From NCBI GenBank assembly GCA_023437255.1, contig JAEZGR010000313.1, forward strand, positions 1-5,134: a DNA stretch of 5,134 nt. Reading direction: 5' to 3'. Shown here one piece after another: positions 1 to 5,134 of this stretch (its first letter is position 1; every line of letters begins with the position of its first letter). The stretch comes from Pseudomonadota bacterium (GTDB lineage Bacteria; Pseudomonadota; Gammaproteobacteria; Burkholderiales; Burkholderiaceae_B). The notes below the pieces were generated by a model. It was not told the DNA's origin, did no database searches, and worked only from the letters and a program-made list of their open reading frames with translations. Made by a program: the position numbers and the translations under genes.

Positions 1-2
1 AT

Positions 3-164
3 ATTCCTGTGCGAGATCGGACTGCTCTGCCTGAACCCATTGAGTCGTCGGCAGCAGCGTGGCAGCCCTGGGATGGGCAGGGCGGGCAATGGACCTCATC
101 TGCCGAAGACACGTCGGAGCAGGCGCAAGGGCCTGCACAGGCTTTGGCGGTCGAACGGCGCTAA
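3..164 (+). CDS. C-terminal end of an unidentified upstream protein (partial)
   Basis: This reading frame enters from beyond the window edge and stays open for 53 codons until a TAA at 162-164. The visible tail is hydrophilic and low in complexity, rich in Ala, Ser, Gln, Glu and Pro, with three Trp residues in its middle part (WQPWDGQGGQW) and the ending LAVERR. It has no hydrophobic segment. The competing frame over the same bases gives an Arg-rich product typical of out-of-frame reading, which is why I prefer this one. The stop lies 16 bases before the tadA start, as expected for genes of one operon. In Tad loci the gene before tadA is often tadZ/cpaE or a secretin/pilus-assembly gene, but nothing in this tail identifies the family, so no function is given. 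Confidence 0.55.
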   Translation: MPVRDRTALPEPIESSAAAWQPWDGQGGQWTSSAEDTSEQAQGPAQALAVERR

Positions 165-168
165 CCAT

Positions 169-174
169 GGAGAG
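169..174 (+). promoter_or_regulatory. Ribosome binding site deciding the tadA start
   Basis: GGAGAG lies six bases before the ATG at 181. The same frame is open further upstream, with a possible TTG start at 40, but no Shine-Dalgarno-like sequence stands at a suitable distance from it, and the extra 47 residues are Arg-rich and overlap the preceding gene in another frame. The site therefore supports the start at 181. Confidence 0.7.
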
Positions 175-180
175 ACGACC

Positions 181-1938
181 ATGATAGAGCTTGAACTCCT
201 GTATGAAGACGGGCACTGCGAGCAGTCCGTGTATCCATTGCCGCTGCTCGTGGGCCGCGACGCGGAATGTGGCCTCAGAGTGAAGTCGTGGCGTGTGGCC
301 CGCCGTCATGCGCGCATTCACGAGCGCGCGGGCATGACGATGCTTGAAGATATGGGTAGCCTGGCCGGCACGTTCCTGAATGGCCGCCGGGTTTTACAGG
401 AAGGGGTACTGTCGGTAGGTGACGAACTCATCGTCGGGCCGTGCCGCATCGTGCTTCTGAGTCTTCAGTCGGCGGGGGCTACCGTCTCTGGAACGGAAGG
501 GCCATCAGAATTCGTGCAGGACCTCCATGCTGCTGCATCGACCGGTGAGGTGACCATCAGTGAGCCACTCAAGCCTGGCGTGCCAGATTGCAACGGCGTC
601 GAATCACCCTGTCGTGATTCCGTGCCAGAAGTCGCACCGGACGATGCGCCCCTACACGATGAACGCTTCTCGCACCATCGGCAGCGCCTGCACAAGGCCT
701 TGGTAGAAGCGCTTGATCTGCGCCGGCGTGACATCTTGCAGCTGAGCGACGAGGCACTGAGGTCGGAAGCTGCCAGCGTACTTTCCGGCATTCTGGATAC
801 GGATCAGCAGCTGCCGGCGGGCATCGATCGGGGGGCGATGCTGCGCCAGGTGGTAGACGAAGCAGTGGGGTTGGGGCCGCTGGAACCGCTGCTGGCCGAC
901 CGAAGCGTCAGCGAGATCATGGTGAACGCGCATGAAGAAATCTACGTTGAGCGTGCCGGGAAGCTGGTTCGTCACGACGTGAGTTTCAGCAGCGACCAGG
1001 CTGTAGTTGCAATCATCGACCGTATCGTGGCACCGCTGGGGCGTCGTGTCGATGAGAGTTCACCCATGGTGGATGCGCGGTTGAAAGATGGATCTCGCGT
1101 CAATGCCGTAATTCCTCCCATCGCCTTGCGCGGCGCCTGTCTGACCATCCGCAAGTTCCCGCAGCGACGTCTGAGCATGGCTGATCTTCTGGCAGCCGGA
1201 AGTCTTGATCAGCACATGGCCAACTTTCTGTCGATCTGTATCGAGACTCGCAAAAGCGTGCTGGTTTCAGGTGGTACGGGATCCGGAAAGACAACCTTGT
1301 TGAACGTTCTTTCCAACTGCATTCCCGTGGGGGAGCGCATCATCACGATCGAAGACGCAGCAGAGCTTCGTCTGAATCATACGCATCGTGTTGCGCTTGA
1401 GGCGCGCCCGCCCAATGCCGAGGGCAAGGGCAAGGTGGAAATACGGGACCTGGTGCGCAACGCGCTGCGCATGCGCCCAGACCGCATTATTGTCGGCGAG
1501 TGCCGCGGTGCCGAAGCGTTCGACATGCTGTCGGCCATGAATACCGGTCATGAAGGTTCGCTAACGACCTTGCACGCCAACTCTGCACGCGACGCGCTCG
1601 CGCGCTTGGAAACCATGGTCCTCATGGCCGGCATGGATCTGCCGTTGGCGGCGGTACGTGAACATATTGCCTCGGCAATAGACATCATCATTCAGCAAGC
1701 CCGTTTCGCTGACGGTCGTCGGCTCATAACTTCCATCGTGGAAGTGACCGGCATGGAGGCAGGGCGCATCCAGATTCAGGAACTGTTCCGCTACCGTCAG
1801 GGTGAGCCGCCCGTCTTTGAAGGATGTGGGGTAATGCCCGACTGCTTCGCCAACGCCGCTGAATCATTGCCCTTGGCCTGGATGAACCAAAGCTCCCATG
1901 TGACAGGAATGACAGGGGGAACCGTATGGCGATCATGA
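181..1938 (+). CDS. tadA: FHA domain-TadA/CpaF fusion, Tad (Flp) pilus assembly ATPase
   Basis: Cytoplasmic hexameric ATPase of the secretion-ATPase superfamily (CpaF/TadA branch, related to GspE, PilB and VirB11) that powers polymerisation of Flp-type pili through TadB/TadC. With the ATG at 181 the protein has 585 residues, longer than typical TadA/CpaF because of an added N-terminal module. Residues about 1-95 form a forkhead-associated (FHA) domain: G25-R26, R41-R42-H43-A44, D57-M-G-S-x-x-G-T64 and N67-G68. A variable, acidic, Pro-rich linker follows to about residue 155. The ATPase part begins with a helical segment and the N-terminal domain ([20 protein letters not shown], near 230-249). 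It then has Walker A GGTGSGKT (364-371, K370), the Asp box ITIEDAAEL (E391, D392), Walker B RIIVGE (435-440, catalytic E440) and the His box with H457 and LTTLHANS (461-468). All core motifs are intact, so the enzyme is probably active. Its end overlaps tadB by 13 bases. The FHA domain implies regulation by phosphoprotein binding, but A40 replaces the usual Ser of the SxxH motif. TadA identity is very likely; the symbol is given by family. Confidence 0.93.
   Translation: MIELELLYEDGHCEQSVYPLPLLVGRDAECGLRVKSWRVARRHARIHERAGMTMLEDMGSLAGTFLNGRRVLQEGVLSVGDELIVGPCRIVLLSLQSAGATVSGTEGPSEFVQDLHAAASTGEVTISEPLKPGVPDCNGVESPCRDSVPEVAPDDAPLHDERFSHHRQRLHKALVEALDLRRRDILQLSDEALRSEAASVLSGILDTDQQLPAGIDRGAMLRQVVDEAVGLGPLEPLLADRSVSEIMVNAHEEIYVERAGKLVRHDVSFSSDQAVVAIIDRIVAPLGRRVDESSPMVDARLKDGSRVNAVIPPIALRGACLTIRKFPQRRLSMADLLAAGSLDQHMANFLSICIETRKSVLVSGGTGSGKTTLLNVLSNCIPVGERIITIEDAAELRLNHTHRVALEARPPNAEGKGKVEIRDLVRNALRMRPDRIIVGECRGAEAFDMLSAMNTGHEGSLTTLHANSARDALARLETMVLMAGMDLPLAAVREHIASAIDIIIQQARFADGRRLITSIVEVTGMEAGRIQIQELFRYRQGEPPVFEGCGVMPDCFANAAESLPLAWMNQSSHVTGMTGGTVWRS
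1914..1920 (+). promoter_or_regulatory. Ribosome binding site deciding the tadB start
   Basis: AGGGGGA lies inside the end of tadA, five bases before the ATG at 1926. A second in-frame ATG at 1935 would give a classic ATGA overlap with the tadA stop, but it sits 14 bases from this site, so 1926 is the better start. Confidence 0.65.
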
Positions 1939-2774
1939 TACTGACGCTCGCCTCCGGCCTCTTTGCAGCGCTGGCGGCCTGGATAACGCTGCAGCGATTG
2001 CAGCACGAGTATGAGCGCTATCGGCGAAGTTTTCAGTATGAGGCTGAACACGGGCTCGCTGACTTCTTTCTGTTTCTTGACCCGAATCAGGTGTGGGGCG
2101 CGACGGTCGCTTTCGCGTGTGCGGTTCTGGGTACGCTGATGGTGATTGGTGTCCCATTGGCGGTCGCAATTCCCAGCAGCGTCGCAATGCTGGCGCTGCC
2201 CCGGTTTGCTCTGGCCGCCGCGCGCCGACGCCGGCTGAACCGACTCGACGCTCAACTGCCTGACTTTCTGCTTGCGCTTGCCGGGGTGCTGAGATCAGGG
2301 TCGGGCCTGCAGGTGGCGTTGCGCCAGGTGGCGCGGCACAGCGTGAGGCCATTGGCGCAAGAGCTCGGATTGTTTCTCCAACAGCAGCGTATGGGCCTGT
2401 CGTTTGTCGAGGCGCTCGACGCCTTGCAGGGCCGCGCAAATACCGAGTCCGTCGGCCTGGTCGTCGCCGCCATCAAGGTGTCCGGTCATACCGGTGGGAG
2501 TCTGGCCGAAACGCTTGAACGTATATCCGCGACGTTGAGGACTCGTCTGCAATTGCTGGGTCGCATACGAGCCTTGACCGCCCAGGGCCGGATGCAGGCA
2601 TGGGTCATGGCTGCATTGCCGGCGGTGCTGGCGGCCGCCTTGTATGCCATTGATCCGGAATCCATGGCCATGCTTTGGCGCACGGCTGAAGGATGGGCCG
2701 TTGTGGCCCTGATCCTGATTCTCGAAGGTGCAGGGTTCTTCATGGTGCGGCGCATCGTCAATATCGAGGTCTGA
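1926..2774 (+). CDS. tadB: TadB, inner-membrane platform protein of the Tad pilus
   Basis: Polytopic inner-membrane protein of the type II secretion F (T2SSF/GspF) family, one of the two platform proteins on which TadA acts to assemble the Flp pilus. The protein has 282 residues, close to the family norm. A hydrophobic segment spans about residues 2-22. A cytoplasmic stretch rich in charged and aromatic residues follows (24-55), then a long hydrophobic region at 57-98 that fits two membrane passes. The basic run ARRRRLNR (99-106) leads into the T2SSF domain at about 110-225. Recognisable segments are LPDFLLALAGVLRSGSGLQV (111-130) and VSGHTGGSLAETLERIS (185-201). Two C-terminal membrane segments lie at about 225-242 and 257-275. 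The gene overlaps tadA by 13 bases and ends 12 bases before tadC, so translational coupling in one operon is likely. TadB rather than TadC is chosen by order and by the two N-terminal membrane segments after a cytoplasmic stretch. Nothing appears broken. Confidence 0.9.
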   Translation: MAIMILTLASGLFAALAAWITLQRLQHEYERYRRSFQYEAEHGLADFFLFLDPNQVWGATVAFACAVLGTLMVIGVPLAVAIPSSVAMLALPRFALAAARRRRLNRLDAQLPDFLLALAGVLRSGSGLQVALRQVARHSVRPLAQELGLFLQQQRMGLSFVEALDALQGRANTESVGLVVAAIKVSGHTGGSLAETLERISATLRTRLQLLGRIRALTAQGRMQAWVMAALPAVLAAALYAIDPESMAMLWRTAEGWAVVALILILEGAGFFMVRRIVNIEV

Positions 2775-2786
2775 GAGGAGAGGGGA

Positions 2787-3650
2787 ATGTGGTTGTGGCT
2801 CAGCATGGCGTTGGCCGGGGCCTCGCTATATGCATTGGCGTGGTGCATTGGCCGCCCGTATGTCGTGCACGCCCTGACTCAGGCCTCCCCCAGCGTGCTT
2901 GTGCTGCGCCTGCTCTGGCCATGGGTTGAAGCTCTGGCGCTTGTTTGCCGGCCCCTGATGTCATGGCACGTCCGACGTCGCTATGACGCTTTGCTGCAGC
3001 AGGCCGGCCTGGGCGTTCCATGGTCTGCCCAACACCTGTGCGCCATCCAGACGCTGGCTGCGATCTGTGGCGCTGCTTTTACCGTCGTCCTGATGTGGGA
3101 ACACTCGCCGACCACTCAGGGGATTGCGGGCGGGCTTGTCGCCGCATGCGGAGCGGCCTGGCCGCTGCAGCGTCTCAAACGCCGCATAAGACATCGCAAA
3201 CAGACCATGTTGCGGGAACTGCCGTTCTTGCTCGACATGGTGACACTGTGCGTGGAAGCAGGCCTCAATCTGCACGGCGCATTGCGACAGGTCGTGCAGC
3301 ACGGCCCGCGGGGGCCGCTCTATGACGAGGTGCAGCGGCTGCTCGCCGATATCCGAACAGGCACGGCGCGTGAGGCCGCCATGGAACATTGGGCGAAGCG
3401 CTGCGATATAACTGCGCTGCACCATTTCACTGCGGCGGTCGCCCAGGCAGACCAATCGGGCATGAGCCTGGGGCCGGTGCTGCGAGCGCAGGCAGATCAG
3501 CGGCGTACCGAACGCTTTCAACAGGCGGAGAAGGCGGCGCTCGAAGCCCCCGTAAAGCTCATGTTCCCGCTGATCACGTGCATTTTTCCCTGCTCCTTTC
3601 TGATCATCGCCATACCCATCGCCGGTAAGTTCATGGCGTTGGCGGAGTAG
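2787..3650 (+). CDS. tadC: TadC, inner-membrane platform protein of the Tad pilus
   Basis: Second T2SSF-family membrane protein of the Tad machine, expected to work with TadB as the platform for pilin assembly. The protein has 287 residues. Hydrophobic segments lie at about 1-20, 84-103 and 111-127, followed by the basic stretch LKRRIRHRK (130-138). The T2SSF domain then covers about 145-255, with LPFLLDMVTLCVEAGLNLHG (145-164) and QADQSGMSLGPVLRAQADQR (220-239). The ending is typical of TadC: EAPVKLMFPLITCIFP (253-268), continuing as a membrane helix to about 280. The start is the ATG at 2787, preceded by GGAG at 2777-2780, six bases away. The tadB stop is 12 bases upstream and the next gene begins five bases after the tadC stop, so the gene sits inside an operon. 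TadB and TadC are paralogous, and position and the C-terminal motif separate them here. Confidence 0.9.
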   Translation: MWLWLSMALAGASLYALAWCIGRPYVVHALTQASPSVLVLRLLWPWVEALALVCRPLMSWHVRRRYDALLQQAGLGVPWSAQHLCAIQTLAAICGAAFTVVLMWEHSPTTQGIAGGLVAACGAAWPLQRLKRRIRHRKQTMLRELPFLLDMVTLCVEAGLNLHGALRQVVQHGPRGPLYDEVQRLLADIRTGTAREAAMEHWAKRCDITALHHFTAAVAQADQSGMSLGPVLRAQADQRRTERFQQAEKAALEAPVKLMFPLITCIFPCSFLIIAIPIAGKFMALAE

Positions 3651-3655
3651 GCATC

Positions 3656-3994
3656 GTGACTGCTCTCACTTTACGGGTCGCTGATACATTCTTCGCGCGG
3701 TTGCGGGGCGTGCACGCGGGAGGGCCACTGGCTGAGGACGAGGCCATGCTCATCAGGCCGTGCAGGGCCATCCATACTTTTTTCTTGAGCTACTCACTCG
3801 ACGTGGTGTTTCTCGACGCACATGGGCGGGTGTGTCGCAGTGTCGAATGTCTGCCACCTGGGCGCATGGTGTTCGAGCGCGGTGCCTTCATGGTTGTGGA
3901 ACTTCCGGCGGGCTACTGCGCGTCCCATCCCGATTACCCCGCCCGCATCCATGCTGCGCTGCGTCTCAGGGAAAGTCCGCGCTTGTCCCTTTAA
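3656..3994 (+). CDS. DUF192 family protein in the Tad operon
   Basis: Small protein of 112 residues matching the DUF192 family, whose biochemical function is not established. Visible family features are the N-terminal FFARLRGV (12-19), then AMLIRPCRAIHTFFL (30-44), LDVVFLDAHGRV (48-59), CLPPGRMV (65-72) and the late VVELPAG (80-86). The family usually has Met in the IHTxxM position, whereas this copy has Leu (L44). No signal peptide or lipobox is visible, although some family members are exported, so this one is probably cytoplasmic. The start is a GTG five bases after the tadC stop, with GGAG at 3644-3647 inside tadC placed eight bases before it. That spacing suggests coupling to tadC translation and cotranscription with the pilus genes. 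A role in pilus assembly is only inferred from position. The family call is fairly firm. Confidence 0.82.
   Translation: MTALTLRVADTFFARLRGVHAGGPLAEDEAMLIRPCRAIHTFFLSYSLDVVFLDAHGRVCRSVECLPPGRMVFERGAFMVVELPAGYCASHPDYPARIHAALRLRESPRLSL
3968..3990 (+). repeat. Small inverted repeat at the 3' end of the DUF192 gene
   Basis: AGGGAAAG (3968-3975) can pair with CTTGTCCCT (3982-3990) if one G (3985) is bulged, leaving a six-base loop. It overlaps the last codons of the DUF192 gene, and only three T residues (3990-3992) follow the stem. It could be a weak end-of-operon hairpin or a chance structure within coding sequence. Confidence 0.25.
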
Positions 3995-4017
3995 GCCCTG
4001 TGCGTCATTGTTCGACC

Positions 4018-4050
4018 GAGCGCTTGATCGGGCGACATCGCCCCGCGCTC
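4018..4050 (+). repeat. Strong interrupted hairpin between the operons
   Basis: The outer arms GAGCGC (4018-4023) and GCGCTC (4045-4050) are exact reverse complements. Inside them, GGGCGA (4030-4035) and TCGCCC (4038-4043) are also exact reverse complements. The arms are separated by a six-base bulge on the left (TTGATC) and one C on the right. In total 12 G+C-rich pairs are possible, though the two central bases alone would make too tight a loop, so five inner pairs and a four-base loop are more realistic. No T-tract follows on either strand, so this is not a standard intrinsic terminator. It could stall polymerase, protect the mRNA 3' end, or be an operator. Confidence 0.45.
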
Positions 4051-4089
4051 ATGCAAAAAAGCGACGCTGATCGCGGCATAGAAATGACG

Positions 4090-4095
4090 AGGAGG
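4090..4095 (+). promoter_or_regulatory. Ribosome binding site of livG
   Basis: A perfect AGGAGG lies five bases before the GTG at 4101 and fixes this non-ATG start. The next in-frame GTG, at 4110, would be 14 bases away and is less likely. Confidence 0.75.
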
Positions 4096-4100
4096 CTTCA

Positions 4101-4955
4101 GTGGCGACAGTGGATCCTGTCCTGCGGGTGGAAGGTCTGACGCTGGCATTCGGCGGCGTCAAGGCATTGAATGGAGTCGGATTCGACGTCCTGCCGGGCT
4201 CCATCACCACGGTTATCGGTCCGAACGGGGCCGGCAAAACCTCGCTTTTCAATACCATATCCGGGTTTTACCGACCCCAGGCGGGGTCGGTTTTCTTCGA
4301 AGGCAAAGACATCACCCGTCTGCCGGCCCCCGAACGGGCGCGGCTCGGGCTGGCGCGCAGCTTTCAGAACATCGCGCTGTTTCGCGGCATGTCTGTGCTC
4401 GACAACATCAAGCTGGGCCGTCACTGCCAGCTGAAGACCAATATCTTCCAAAGCCTCTTCTACCTTGGCGCGGCGCGCCGTGAAGAAATGGAGCTGCGTG
4501 CCGACATCGAGGCGCGCATCATTGATTTCTTGGAGATCGATCACATTCGCCATGCGCCCGTGGCTTCGCTGCCCTATGGCTTGCAGAAGCGCGTGGAGAT
4601 GGCCCGCGCGTTGGCCATGCAGCCTCGCGTGCTGATGCTCGACGAGCCCGTGGCCGGCATGAACCGCGAAGAAACCGAAGACATGGCGCGCTTCATTCTC
4701 GACGTGAATGCGGAGTGGGGCGTGACGGTGCTGATGGTCGAGCACGACATGGGTCTGGTCATGGACCTTTCCAACCATGTGGTCGTGCTGAATTTTGGCC
4801 AGGTGATCGCGCGGGGCGGGCCCGCCGAAGTGCAGGCCAACCCGGAAGTGATCCGGGCCTACCTGGGCTCGGGCGAGGTCTCCGAACTGCGCGAACGCCT
4901 GCGAAAAGGGCGCGCGCAGGCGGCTCATGCGGCTGCAGCACAGGAGGTCGCCTGA
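4101..4955 (+). CDS. livG: LivG-type ATP-binding subunit of a branched-chain amino-acid/amide ABC importer
   Basis: Cytoplasmic ATPase subunit of the HAAT-type (Liv) ABC importers, pairing with LivH/LivM permeases and a LivF partner. The protein has 284 residues against roughly 250-260 in the family. Motifs in order are Walker A GPNGAGKT (40-47, K46), the Q-loop RSFQNIALF (Q89), the signature region LPYGLQKRVEMARALA (157-172), Walker B VLMLDE (177-182, catalytic E182), the D-loop region PVAGMNREE (183-191) and the switch His in MVEHD (H215). The stretch TNIFQSLFYLGAARREEMEL (113-132) lies where LivG proteins carry an extra helical segment. The family ending AYLG (253-256) is followed by a 28-residue Ala/Arg-rich charged tail. 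The signature lacks Ser and Gln of the common LSxGQ pattern. The start is a GTG with a strong ribosome binding site. The stop overlaps the next start by one base (TGATG), so the two are coupled. The substrate cannot be read from this subunit, and the symbol reflects family only. Confidence 0.9.
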   Translation: MATVDPVLRVEGLTLAFGGVKALNGVGFDVLPGSITTVIGPNGAGKTSLFNTISGFYRPQAGSVFFEGKDITRLPAPERARLGLARSFQNIALFRGMSVLDNIKLGRHCQLKTNIFQSLFYLGAARREEMELRADIEARIIDFLEIDHIRHAPVASLPYGLQKRVEMARALAMQPRVLMLDEPVAGMNREETEDMARFILDVNAEWGVTVLMVEHDMGLVMDLSNHVVVLNFGQVIARGGPAEVQANPEVIRAYLGSGEVSELRERLRKGRAQAAHAAAAQEVA

Positions 4956-5134
4956 TGGACTGGCTGTTTCTGTTCGAGGTGGTGCTGGCGGGCATTGGCG
5001 GTGGCGGCCTGTATGCGCTGGCCGGGCTCGCCTTCGTCATCATCTACAAGGCCACCCGCGTGGTGAACCTGGCCATCGGTGAAATGCTGATGCTCGGTGC
5101 TTACGCCTTCTTTGCCTTTGCCGCCGGCCTGCAG
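4955..5134 (+). CDS. livH: LivH-type permease of the same ABC importer (partial, N-terminus)
   Basis: The first 60 codons of an integral inner-membrane permease of the LivH family, cut by the window end. A hydrophobic N-terminal stretch (VVLAGIGGGGLYALAGLAFV, about residues 9-28) forms the first membrane segment. It is followed by IIYKATRVVNLAIGEMLMLG (29-48) and AYAFFAF. This matches the conserved LivH entry region, in which a Gly-rich helix leads to a Tyr, then Val-Asn and Gly-Glu, then a Met-Leu-Gly-Ala-Tyr stretch. AGGAGG at 4942-4947, inside livG, stands seven bases before the ATG. The one-base overlap with livG indicates translational coupling and equal expression of ATPase and permease. 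A second permease (LivM), a periplasmic binding protein and LivF are expected beyond the window, but that is inference. Transport substrate unknown. Confidence 0.85.
   Translation, partial: MDWLFLFEVVLAGIGGGGLYALAGLAFVIIYKATRVVNLAIGEMLMLGAYAFFAFAAGLQ

Larger units (their letters stand above)
3995..4100 (+). other. Intergenic gap between the Tad and Liv clusters
   Basis: This is the only non-coding stretch of more than 20 bases in the window. It separates a pilus operon from a transporter operon, so it should contain the end signal of the first and probably the promoter of the second. It contains a hairpin (4018-4050), an A6 tract (4055-4060) and the livG ribosome binding site. I see no convincing sigma-70 promoter: TTGATC at 4024-4029 resembles a -35 box, but no good -10 box stands at 16-18 bases from it. 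Confidence 0.5.

Noticed and set aside
1797..2255. Antisense open frame spanning the tadA-tadB junction
   Set aside because: It overlaps two well-supported genes, and its composition is that of a reverse-complement shadow.
2961..3521. Antisense open frame of 186 codons opposite tadC
   Set aside because: tadC is clearly coding here by its T2SSF motifs. The antisense product has no domain pattern or convincing ribosome binding site.
4024..4052. Possible sigma-70 promoter for the liv cluster (TTGATC and GCTCAT, 17 bases apart)
   Set aside because: The -35 element matches four of six consensus bases but the -10 only three, and both lie within the hairpin. The match is no better than chance.
4018..4060. 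Rho-independent terminator formed by the hairpin and the A6 tract
   Set aside because: The tract is A on the + strand, so transcripts from the Tad side would have no U-run after the stem. For transcripts of the opposite strand the U-run would come before the stem.
3760..4140. Overlapping + strand frame of 126 codons across the DUF192 gene and the gap
   Set aside because: It crosses a well-supported gene, the hairpin and the livG start, has no family features, and ends inside livG.
4098..4928. Long antisense open frame of 276 codons opposite livG
   Set aside because: It mirrors the whole of livG, is very rich in His, Arg and Gln, shows no recognisable motif, and is a common by-product of GC-rich codon use on the opposite strand.
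1..5134. CRISPR arrays, tRNA or rRNA genes, insertion sequences, attachment sites
   Set aside because: No regularly spaced repeats, cloverleaf-like sequence, transposase motifs or flanking duplications were seen; the window is almost wholly explained by protein-coding genes.

Overview
The window is GC-rich and tightly packed, with nearly all genes on the + strand. Its protein families fit a proteobacterium, most likely a betaproteobacterium of the Burkholderiales (Alcaligenaceae-like). That assignment rests on gene style and composition, not on a database match.

Layout. Positions 3-164 hold the C-terminal tail of an upstream gene that I cannot name. Positions 181-3994 carry four closely spaced genes of a Tad (tight adherence, Flp-type IVb pilus) assembly locus: a TadA/CpaF secretion ATPase with an FHA domain fused at its N-terminus, the inner-membrane platform proteins TadB and TadC, and a small DUF192 protein starting five bases after tadC. 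A 106-bp non-coding gap (3995-4100) holds a strong hairpin without a U-tract. From 4101 to the window end there is an unrelated cluster: the ATP-binding subunit (LivG type) and the start of a permease (LivH type) of a branched-chain amino-acid/amide-type ABC importer.

How the genes work together. TadA hydrolyses ATP in the cytoplasm and drives the TadB/TadC platform that polymerises Flp pilin. The FHA domain suggests input from Ser/Thr phosphorylation, although one residue of the usual phosphothreonine pocket is changed. DUF192 is a passenger or accessory of unknown role. LivG would power uptake through LivH and partners beyond the window.

Most notable points: the FHA-TadA fusion and its altered pocket, the DUF192 gene where tadD or other tad genes often follow tadC, and the abrupt change from pilus to transport genes. 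None of these proves a new system; the window is mostly recognisable families in a somewhat unusual arrangement.
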